This document shows positions 1 through 12,000 of a stretch of DNA of 21,283 nucleotides, piece after piece. The stretch is from HK-STAS-PATE-36 sp964610345 (lineage in GTDB: Bacteria > Patescibacteriota > Saccharimonadia > Saccharimonadales > JAGQNJ01). The first letter of the stretch is position 1, and every line of letters starts with the position of its first letter. The notes under the pieces are model-generated. The model made no database searches. It saw nothing but the letters and a program-made list of their open reading frames with translations, and had not been told where the DNA came from. The stretch covers positions 1 through 21,283 of the forward strand of contig CAZSVQ010000015.1 in the NCBI GenBank assembly GCA_964610345.1, given 5' to 3'. The position numbers and the translations under genes are program-made.

Positions 1-3000
1 TACCACTAGCTAGTAGTTCTATGGTTCCCTGCATCTTGGTGATTGGGGTTGAGATATAGTGGGAGGTTATGCGTAGATAGGTGGCTCGGGAGGCTAGGAG
101 GGTTTTGAAGCGATCTATGAGAGCTTGCATAGCTTTTCGTCTTTGGTTTTCCATATAGCTAGAGTAGCCATAAAGAGCAGATAGAGCTAAGAGTAGAGCT
201 AAGAGGGTGTACGGCAAAGCTCTGGCTATGGGTTTAGGAAGGTTCTCGGCTAGGTTTACTAGAGGGCCTATGACAGCTCCTAGTATTGGGAGGTTGGTCT
301 TAGCTGGGGTTTGGGGTTGAGTAGTGGCTGGAGAGCGATTGACTGGTTTATTAGTCCTAGTGTCGGTGATTGGAGTTTCTGGGTCAATGACAGGTGGGTC
401 TACAACAGGAGGCTTGGGTTTACATGTATTGCTGGCTGAAGGTACGCATGGTTGGGGGGGTTGGGGGGGTTGGGGGGGGTTGGGGGGTTGTGGGGGTTGA
501 GGTGCACAAGGATTACTTGTCGTATCAACACAAGGTTGTGGTGGAGGATTTCCGCCTCCATCACAATCACCACCACCGTTTGTGGTGAACGTTCGGTCAA
601 CACCATAACCAGTTCCAAAACTATTAATAGCAAAAGCACGGTAATGATACGTTGTATTACATGTAAGATTTATTAGATTAGCTGTAATGCTGCCAACAAA
701 TTTATGCATAACTGGGCTTTGACCAAAATCAAGAACATAAAGATCACCTGAATTATTTATTGCAATGTCGCTTATATATTCAGTAAAATTACCGCCCGCC
801 CAGCCTGTCCATTCTTCAATAAACTCGCCACCTGCAGTAAATTTAAGAATACTACTAGATGCTCTGTTTGTGATAAACAGGTTGCCTGTACTATCTGCAG
901 TAATACGACCAGGTTCATTCAAATAACTGTTTAGTGAATCATTTAAAGCGAAATCACTAATATAATTTCCGTCGATATCGTATTTTTGAACTCTATCGTT
1001 TCCGTGATCAGAGATATAGATGTTCCCATTAAGATCGATATCAAATAACATCAGACTCATAGATCCTAAATCAAATTCTTCAGGGTCTGAACCTTCTGTC
1101 GCTTCTAATATAACTGCTAGCAAATTACCATTTCTATCATATTTTTGTATTCGGCTATAGCCTTGATTATAATAAGATGCCACAAATACTTGATAATTTC
1201 GTTGGTCAATAACCACATTATTACCAATTCCAAACTCACCAATATCGGTACCAAATGTACCCCATTTTGTTAGGAAATTCCCATTATTATCAAACTTCTG
1301 AATAAGTGATTGACCTCCAGAAGAACACGTGCCTTCAGCTACATATACATTACCGGATGCATCAATATCTAATGAATTTACACATTGGAATTGCCCATCT
1401 CCCGTACCAAAACTACCCCATTGATTTATAAAATTTCCGTCTCTATCAAACTTCTGAATTCGAGATAAATAATCTGCAATAAATACGTTTCCGTTGTTGT
1501 CTACAGCAGAATCTATCGGGAACCAGAATTCACCATTACCAGAATTATTTTCATTTTGAGTTAGTTGACCCCACGAAGTTGAATGCTGTAGTTGCAATGT
1601 GCCGATATCTTGAGCTGTATTACCATAGCCACTAGTAGTGCCATATTGTATACCACGCGAAGTAATACCGACTGGCGATGTTGAGCCTCCGGCAATTGCT
1701 GTATTTGGAGTGATTCCTGATGCACTATTTGTGCTTACTTTAGGCACATTATTGTTAATTTCATGATTAACGCCGTAAGTTCCAACAAATGTAGGGTAGC
1801 CATCGACATTTGTGCGCCAAATAGTATCAAAATTCCATTGATTCAATGGCGCATTTACATGATTATCTTTAAAGTATCCAGGTTGTGCATCACCTTGATT
1901 AGCGCCGTGACAATCTTCATTGCCGATAAGTGTATCATTGATACTTTGTTCTAATGAAACATCTTGATCCACTACAACAGCCAGAGACAAATCAAGTATA
2001 GTACCGCAGTTTTCAAGTGTAGTCCTTGTTTTGTCAAAGTAATTGTTTGTAACCTCTGGTGATCCAGTCATTGTAAATTCAACTTCTTCCATACCGCCTA
2101 ACACCATCCGACGACCAAGACTACCTTGGTAAACACCATCCGAGTCAATCTTGTATATTGTAGTTTTTCCTGTATCAAGAGCATACAACCCTCCATCTTG
2201 TGTACTCGTGAATGCGTAAGGCTTAACCGGTGAACTAGGACCAGATATAAATGGAATTCCGGTTGTAATCGTACTAAAACCAGATAAATCCCAGGTATTT
2301 AATAAACTACCGCTATCATTAAATTGATACACCAATCCGTAGAGATTTTCTGCAACATAAATTTTGTTTGCACTATCAATGTATAATTTAGAGCCACTAT
2401 TGGTACTTAGTGGGCCAAGATCTCCATCTGGTGTTGGTAGGCTCCACTGCGATTGAAGAGTTCCTCCGCTAAACTTAGCTATTGTCCTATTGTATTCATC
2501 ATATGTATAAACTTCTCCCGACAAACCAACAGTTATGGTTGGGCTACTTTCAAACTTACCTGCAGTGGTCGAAGCACCACTCCAATTACTAATATAAGCA
2601 CCGTTGCTGTCGTATTTTTTTATTACGGGATCTGTCCACACTACATAATCACTAATATATATACTACCGTCCGGTCCAAAAGCAATATCGGATGGTTGGT
2701 TAAGTACACCGTCGCCAGTTTCATTATTGGCAATTAGAGATACGAACTCACCATCGCTGTTGAATTTTTGAACCTTGTCATAAAAATTGTCTACTATATA
2801 AACATTATCGTTTTGATCTATCTCTAAGGCAGTAGTGTAATCGCTGAATTCTCCTGGGTTATTTCCTTCACTCCCCCACGCAAACATGAACTCACCATCG
2901 CTGTTGAATTTTTGAACTCTATAATTACCTGCATCAAGAACATACAGATTACCTTGGCTATCATGTGCAATATCTTTAGGTTGCTCAAATGCACCATTTG

Positions 3001-6000
3001 CGTTTGAATAATAATCAAACTGATAATCCGGAGCAAGGCCAAACAATGCACCTTTATACCCAGCAGACTGCACACGACCAACTGCAAAACTATTCTCAAT
3101 TTTGTAACCTGGATCATCATTGCCACTCGGAGCTCTATCTAGATATACTCCGCTCAAACCGCCACTAACTCCCTTTATCGTAGAATTTCCAATTTCTAAT
3201 AATTTTTCAAATGTTTCAGCTAACTCAGGAGAAACTACTCCGTCTGGTGCTGAATCAATAGCTTGCTCGTATAACGCATTAATATCAAAATTCAACCCTC
3301 CTGTCTCAGCTGTGATATTCCCAGATGCATATGAATTAATTATGCTCGCATTTACACCTATTCCAAAAATACCACCTGCAATACCCCCAAAGGTTATTTC
3401 TGGATTTTCCGGGAATTCAATACTTTCACCACCTGGTATTGGCATTGGAGGTACAGGAGGCACCAATAGCGTCGTTGCTTTTGATGTTACATTTCCAGAA
3501 ACGTATGTATTTTTTGCTGTTACTTTTCCAGGGCGAATCATATCACTCATTCCATTAATTGCACCCACGTCTTGACCCATAATAGCACCAAATATAGCAT
3601 CGAAATTGACATCAACACCTACTGTAGCACCAACCATACCACCAGCGACGAATGGCGAAGATACATTACCAGACACATAAGATTTTTCAATATCTGCACT
3701 AGCAGAAGCCATTGCACCCATCAACCCCCCACCAACGCCAATACTGAAGTCTCCAACAGGAAGGGGCATGAAGAACGAAGTTGATCCAACTATATCTTCA
3801 GGATTGATAGTGCCAGAGGCAATATCTATTGAGCCTTTGATTTCCGCACCATATACAGAAGTATCGGCAGCATAAGATGCTCCTGACAAACCCCCAACTA
3901 ACACTAGTCCGTTGCTGGTTGTAATTGAGCCAGTACGCTCATAGCCATCAATTACAGCAGCATCATTAAAGAATAGTCCGTTAGAACCTCCGACGAATGC
4001 AAATGTGCCAGCATTTACGTCAATATCTCCATGACTTTTACTATCATAGATCCCTACAATACCTCCAAACCCAGAGCCATCACCCATAAAGCCACCGGAC
4101 GTTCCTACTAGGCCACCAACATAACAACCCATACTACACGCACTATCTACAGAAATGTCCACATTACTTTCAGCACCATCAATAACGACCTGTTCTGCCG
4201 TAGAAACCGCAACTAAACCTCCAACAGATGACATACCCATGCCAGAATCAGACTCTTCGATGTTGATTATGCCATTTGATGTGCTATTTACTATTGCAAG
4301 CTTACCTCCCATCATAAACTGAAAGCCAACCAACCCTCCAATTGCTGAAATTCCTATTGGAGTATTAGTATAGTCTTCAGAATTAAAGTCAACATTTGTA
4401 TTAGTATCTGATATTTCTATATTTCCATACGACGCACCAACAACACCTCCAGTAACTGATACAGAAATTTCTTCATCACTTAAAGATGAACGGCAATCAA
4501 AATCAATAGTAGATTCTACTCTTTCTACCTTAACAAACGATCCAACCACCGTACCAACCACCCCACCAGACCCAAAACAGTTAGGGAAAGATTGTAAATT
4601 AACCACTGAATCCCTAACAACTACATCGGGCTTGTTACTTGGCAACGAAAGAAATTCAGTAAATGACCCTTCGTCAGTCATCATATTTACACTACCTGAA
4701 AAACCAATTATTCCACCTCCAAATAATTGATCTTCTCCAATAACTTCATCCTGCGCAAAAGTATGTATGTAGCTGTTGCCTGTTAATTGCAAAGGCCTAC
4801 CTCCATTATCATTTTCAGTTCCGTCAACCCTACCAATAAATGTAAGACCAGAATCAAACTTCTTAACAACTGATTTATTTGACCCCTGTATACCGTATAT
4901 GTATTGCCCACCGTTATCAATAAATTTAATTTGCGACATGGATGAAACCTGGCTTGAGTTTGCCAACTTTAATACGGCACCCTCACTACTAAACTTCATA
5001 AGTGGAGAATAATTGAATGGTTCGCCATCTTCAGTATAATTCCCCGTACCAGCTGTAGATGACGCAACATACACATCTGGTTGAGCACCACCAGTAACTG
5101 ATACAGAAACTGCACTTGGTTGTATATTAAATGACCGGACAAAAGCACCATTAGAACCAAATACTTTTGCCTTTGTGCCGTTTATAACATACACATTACC
5201 ATTATCATCTATGGCCATATTTTGATTATTTGGTGACTCACCGTAATAATATGGTAATTGCTCTTCTGTTGGGCCAGTTGTGCCAAATGTTGCGATGTAC
5301 GCTCCGTTAGAACTGAATTTCTGAATGCGCCTAAATGCACTGTCTTGTGCGTATCCATAAACATAGATATTATTATTTTTATCTACTGCAATTTGACGAG
5401 AATCGGATAATTGCCCATTTAAATGACCTGTTGAACCCCATTTTGACACAAAGTTTCCTGATGAGTTAAATTTCTGTATGCGCTCATTGCCATCATCAAG
5501 CACATAAACATTATTAGAATAATCAACAACAAACCTCATATAATTTGACGCAAATTGCCCATCTGCCGATCCAGAACCTACATTCGGCCATGTATCTTCA
5601 CCGTCTCCACCAAATACCTGCAGAAGCTCACCTTCACTGTTAAATTTTTGTAGTCTGCTATTGCCCGTATCAGACACATAGACATTACCCAAAGAATCTA
5701 CTTCCACTTGCATAATACTGTAGTTCGAGAACTTACCTGGCGAGCTGAAGTATGCAATATCTTGCCAATCGTTTACAAATCCGGGTTCTGCATCGTTATT
5801 TCCCCATGCTTTTAAAAATCGTCTATCAGTTCCGTATTTTTGAATAACCCCATTACCCGCAACATACATATTGCCACCACTATCAAAGGCAAAACTATCA
5901 GCACTAAACTCTCCTAATCCTGCATCTCCGGTCAATGTAAAGCCAATCACGCCCCCGCTCATCATAGATTTTACTTTGCCCGTCGCCTTACTGTTACGAA

Positions 6001-9000
6001 CAGCAATATTGCCAGTATTGTCAATTACACCAACAATTCCACCAGCAAAACCTTCACTGATAACTGTAGCATTTGATTCAACCCCATTAACAAGTGAATT
6101 TTGACTCATCACACCAACCAAAGCACCAGCCCCACTGCCACCTTCAATAGTTCCACCTTCAAGTTTCACGTTCATTACTGTTCCACCCTTAACAGCACCG
6201 AACATGCCTACGGTAGTTTCATATTCTGAATTAGAAAACCCAGAATTTTCTGTCCGTTTTATGTGTAGGTTTTGAATTGTATGGCCATGACCGTCGAATA
6301 CGCCCCTAAATGGATATCCTATATCTCCAGAATATTCCAAATTACCTACAGGCATCCAGCCTTCGTCATCATTCCAATTTATAGTTTCGCTACAATCTAT
6401 ATTGTTAAGTAGAGAAATGTATGGGGTTTGCAAGGTGAACACTTGGCCTTCAAACTCTTCAGTAATTTCTGGGAATGTTCCCCAGAAAAGTACATTTTGA
6501 AGCCCTTCACAAGTAGTTGCGCCCAACCCCGTACGAACAGATTGCGGTTCTGTAAATTCACCGGTACCATTACTGTTTACAGCAGCTACCCTCATTTCAA
6601 ATTCTTCGCTATTGAATACAGACTGAACCAGCTGGATTACTTGCGCCGCTAACTCGTCTAACTCTTCTTGGGTTAGACCATCTGTATCTATATTCAAAAT
6701 TTCTTCTAATCCGAGAGAAAGTAAGGCTTCTTCGGATAACACATCGTCTCTTATAAGGGGAATCCAGTCACTTGACCCGACTTTTCTATACTCTACCTCA
6801 TATCCAATTATAGGCTGACCAGATGTTGGAGCATCCCATGTAGCCTTAGGTAACGCAAATCCCGCACCCTCAACAGCTTCAGGCCCAATAAATGGACCCG
6901 CATTCGCCAGACTTAAATCAACTTTAAAGTTTTGCGGCACTCCTGGCACTGACCCTAATTCAAAATTGGCTTGATTTGTAAACGCTCCTGCTCCGATTGC
7001 ATTAACAGCCGCAACTCTAAAATTATAAGTATTGCCTGTTACGAGGCTATTGATAGTTGTGCTAGTTGTAGTAGAAATACCGTCATTAAAGGCTTGCCAA
7101 GTATTGCTATTGTTTTCTTTATATTGCACTATATAGTCAGTTATGAGGCTGTGTCCACTAGATGCTGGTTGTTGCCATTGTAAGTTCACACTTGTTGGCG
7201 AAGTAGATGAAACACTAAGATTTCTTGGAACACCAGGTGCAGTAGGTACGGGCGGCTCTGTGCCTCTAAGAGTTGGAGCGTCGGTTGTTTGCACTCGCCA
7301 AACATCATCAAAATTCCACTGGTCTAATGGTGGATTTTGCATATTATTAATAAAGTAATTACCAGAATTTCCATCTGTATTTACAGCAGTACATTGCTGG
7401 CTTTCTGGCTCTACAATGTTCATATTCCTATCTAAAAATGCACCAACACATTGTTCTTGATTAGAAATAGTTTTATCATAAAATCCACCATTAATATTAA
7501 TGATTGATGTATCATCTTCTGAAAGCGCTAAGCCTACAAGCCCACCATTAGGGAACATGCCAGTTCCCGAGGTCTGAACGTGACCTTTTGCAAATGTATT
7601 ATTTATATTTACTGTTTGATCCTCATTTGCAAACAAGAAACCAAATGCACCACCGATAGCTTCTCTGTCAAGTATATAGTTTGTAGTATCTATATCAGTT
7701 GTGGCATAAGAATTTGTGACCGAACCAATTTGTTGACCTGATATACCACCTACTCCAATCATGCTTTCGAATTCTAACCCGCCATCTACAACACCACCGT
7801 CAACAGATATACTTCCCTTGCTGTATGAATTATCGATTTCTCCCGTACTTGCAGCTGTTAGCCCGCCAATGATTACTCCATTATGGCTTGGATGAGGATG
7901 TACGCTTATATTTGTATCGGCATAAGATTTACTAATATTACTTAGGCCACTGAAGGCAACAATACCTCCAACCCCAACCATTTCAGACAAATTTGACGGA
8001 GAACCAAAGCTAGTTATATAGTTACCAGAGCTATCAAATTTTTGTAAACGCTTGTTGTCAGTATCAGCCACAAAAATATCACCATCATTATCAACCGAAA
8101 GCCCCTCCGGATATTTAAACATCCCTGGCTCAGACCCTTCGCTCCCCCATTTTGTGATAAAAGTTCCATCTGGTCCAAATTTTTGAACACGATACGTAGA
8201 GTTTTCAAGCGTATAAATATTCCCTAGTGAATCAACATCTATACCAACAAAATTACCAAATTGACCATCACCACTACCAGAGCTACCCCACTCAGCTATT
8301 AGGTTACCTGATCCATCGAATTTTAATATTTTCCCACTACCACTGGCGGCAACAAATACATTGCCTACGGCATCAACTGCCACATCGTTGTGCCCTGAAG
8401 CGCCGTTAAAGTTATTTATAAACGTACCGTCATTTGAGAATTTCTTTGTTCCATACCAGGTACTTACATAAATATTTCCAAACTCGTCAACGTCTATACC
8501 GTTTGGACTACTTTGAAAGTCCCCATCTCCTGAGCCTTGTGATCCAAATTGACTTAAATAATTACCCGAGGAATCGAATTTTTGAATTCGATAATTATAG
8601 GGATCTGTAATATAAATAATATCATTTTGGTCTATTGCAATACCACTAACAGCCCCAAATTCTCCGTCGCCTTCACCATAAGCACCCCAAGTTGAAATTA
8701 AATTACCATCTGGGTCTAATTTTGTAATTACTCCCTCCATGGCTAAATACATATTACCAACTGAATCAAATGCAACATCCCTTAGATAGTCATACGAAAC
8801 ACCTTGATCTGATTTAGACAAAATTATGTCTCCCTCAACTGAAGAATTGCTAATTTGTGCGAATTGCGCCTGGCCTACCAAACCACCAACTATGCCATCT
8901 GCCACACCATTGATTTCAAGATTTTTGAGCTTAATCCCTTCAACACTACCGCCAGACATCATACTTATAAGCCCTGCTACTACAGCTTCCGAACCGTCTA

Positions 9001-12000
9001 CACTTGTACCAACCCCAGTAATACTAATACTGTTAATGGTTACGTCAACGATATCAGCCCCTTCTGTTGCAAAAAAGATCCCTGTAAATGGTACTTGCTC
9101 AGAGTTTTGATAAATATTGCTAATCGAATTTCCGTTACCGTTCAATGTTCCTGTAAAAGCCCCTCCTTGTTCCATATCGTAAATAGCCAAAAATCCGGGA
9201 TTTTCCGTTAGCGATTCTGGGGGCAATACTTCGCTCCAATTCCAATTCTCCGATTCAGCACAATCTATATCATTATCAAGAATGTAGTTACCAGTTAAGT
9301 CTCCGAATTCAAATGTAATTGGGTCGATCATTATCGCCTGCAATTGTCTACAATCAGAAATATGGTATGTTTGTGGCACTAATGTTTGTGCCGTATGTAC
9401 TTCTGACCAGTCACTTAGAGACAGATCGCTACCATTAACAGCTCTTACCCTAAAGTCATAAGAAGTCCCTGTTGAAAGTCCGCCAATTTTAATATTCGAA
9501 CCATAGATATAATTATTATAATTTGTAAACTCGGCCCAATTGGAGTCTGAAGTTTGCTTATACTCTACAATAAATCTGTTAGCCCACCCAGAATAATCCC
9601 AGTCTAGGTATATGCTCTTTGTCTGTACAGTGCTACTAAGATTATTTGGTACGACACATTGTTCGGTAGAAAATGTTTTATCTTCTCCGTAATACGTGTT
9701 TTGGCCATCTCCAGAAGTTGCCCGGAAATGATATGTCGTACCACAAGATAGCCCATTAGCATATTGATTAAAATTGTAATTTTTCACAAACGACTGGATA
9801 CGACTCAAGGAATAATCAGAAGCATAAACCTTTTTGCTGGAATCTACTGCAATTCCAGAAATACTTGAAAACTCACCATCTGCACCATTCCCTCCATATC
9901 CTATTTGAGAAATAAAACTAGATGAATCAAGGTCAACAACTAAAATTCTATTTACTGCGGAATCAGTTAAATATACCCTATTAGAATTTACCATCTCTAT
10001 TCCCACGTACTGAACTGAGTAGCTATAAGGGGTTAGCGTAGAAATTAATGATCCATTTGAGTTGAACTTAAAAATGGATGTCCCACCATTTACAACATAT
10101 ATATTTCCGAGATTATCTATATCAATATCTTGGGGCGCATAAAAACCACCGTTTGATGCTTCGGTTTTATATATAAACGTTCCACTACTGTCAAATTTTT
10201 GAAATGCACCATAAGTAGTAACATAAATTGCGTCACTACTGTCGACCGCAAGTTGTTCCGGGCTATAAAATTGACCATCGCCAGAACCTGGCCCACCAAC
10301 TTGCGACAAGTAATTACCATTACTGTCAAATTTTTGAATTCGATGGTTGCCAGTATCGGCAATATATACATTGTTTTGAGAATCTACTGCGATACCCTGA
10401 GGGCTACTAAATTGACCATTATTGGTGCCGAAAGTACCAAATTGCATTAAGTAATTACCATTACTGTCAAATTTTTGAATTCGATGGTTGCCGTTATCTA
10501 CCACGTAAAGATTATTGCTAGAATCGGTATCTAGTCTCGCAGGATTATTGAAATGCCCATTACCGTTACCTTTAAGTCCAACTCTATTTTTAAAAACATG
10601 GGATTCTTCTGCGTATGTATTTACTGTTTGACCATAATCTGTATTTGTACCATATTCGAAGCCAAAATTAGTAGCTCCGTTTTGCTGACTACTACCATTT
10701 AACCGTGCGCTATTTGGTGTTATATTACTTGCATCATTAGTGTTGGTATTACCCGTACAAGAATTTGTAGTAAAAGTTGCGTTCTGGCCATTATTTGTAC
10801 CCTCTGAATTAGTAGCAAAAAACTGATAGTAATACTGTGTATTACATTCCAATCCCTGAAGTTCAACTTGCACAAAACCCGTTAGGCTTAAAACTCGATT
10901 ATTTCCTTTATCTGTAACGTACATCACGTCGTTTTGCCCAAATACAATACTTTTCGGATAACAAAAATTCACTCCATTATTCGGACCACAATAAGTTGAC
11001 CCAATTATGGAAATAAAGTTTCCGTTACTATCAAATTTTTGTATACGATGATTACTCGAGTCAACTACAAAAATATTGCCGACTGAATCAAAATCCAAAC
11101 CAGTCGGGTATTGAAATTCACCATTAGAATAACCTTGGAATCCCCATTTTGATAAATAATTTCCGTTATAATCAAATTTTTGTATACGGTGATTGCCAGC
11201 ATCACTGACATATATATTGTTCGAGCTATCAATTACTATATCGTTTGGCTGGCTAAACTGCCCATTGCCATTACCCCAAACCCCAAACTTTGACACATAA
11301 TTTCCGTTACTATCAAATTTTTGTATACGATGATTACCAGTGTCAACTACAAAAATATTTCCCGCCAAATCACCAACTATACCTCTCGGATATAAAAACT
11401 GGCCGTTGCCAGAACCATACGATCCCCATTTTGCGATGTACCCACCATTACTGTTAAATTTTTGTACTCTATTGTTGTAAGTATCTGTTACATAGATATT
11501 ATCATTGGAGTCTATGTAAATATCATTCGGGCCATCAAATTGTCCGTTGCCAGTACCATATGCTCCAAATTGTGATAAATAATTTCCGTTACTATCAAAT
11601 TTTTGTATACGATGATTACCAGTGTCAACTACAAAAATATTACCAAACGAATCAATATCAACTCCCGAGACTTCATTAAATTGGCCGTTGTCGGAGCCAT
11701 ACTGACCAAAAGCCCCGAGGTATCCATAATTCAATGTATTGGTATCGAGTTTAGTATGATCATAATTTGTACTTATGCCGTATCTAAAACCTCTTTCCGT
11801 GAGCCCAGCGGGGGATGTTTTACCATTCAATACTGCTGATGTACTGCCAACATATGAAATGTTGCCAGTTTCTACACTCGGGGTATCCGCAGACCCAAAA
11901 GTCCCTAAATATGCTAGCACTGGTACAGCAACAAGTATCATAAATATATAAAAGCTTAGCCAAAATGGCAGCGGTAATCGTGCTATTTGCTTTTTTATAT

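Larger units (their letters stand above)
1765..6525 (-). other. GLUG-type beta-helix region B (interrupted by propellers 4 and 5)
   Basis: It starts with the entry module (LLNNIDCSETINW, PFRGVFDGHGHTIQNLHI), continues with many GG-[LIV]-[VIM]-G strands between about 4750 and 3045, and ends with an exit module (NAPLNQWNFDTIWRTNVDGYP) almost matching that of region A. Two propellers lie inside it. The 3045-4750 portion is the longest uninterrupted GLUG stretch in the window. Confidence 0.72.
10877..11722 (-). repeat. NHL beta-propeller 1, six blades
   Basis: Six consecutive NHL blades of about 47 residues each contain the pattern D-x-x-GNI-[FY]-V-x-D-x-GNHRIQKFDSNGNY. The block sits between the N-terminal half (around TERGFRYG, about 11780-11880) and the C-terminal half (around LECNTQYYYQFFATN, about 10790-10870) of a fibronectin-like domain, so the propeller appears to be inserted into it. 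Six blades is a complete propeller for many NHL proteins. Confidence 0.85.

Noticed and set aside
700..11722. CRISPR-like or tandem DNA array suspected from the regular recurrence of similar 40-60 bp segments
   Set aside because: The period is about 141 bp, in frame, and the repeats translate to NHL blades; spacers are not unique non-coding sequence.
394..11839. Many short open frames on both strands within 1-12 kb, for example 3120-3575 plus and 2824-3126 minus
   Set aside because: They lie in other frames of the continuous giant reading frame, which has recognisable NHL, GLUG and FN3 domains throughout; the short frames show no family features or ribosome binding sites.
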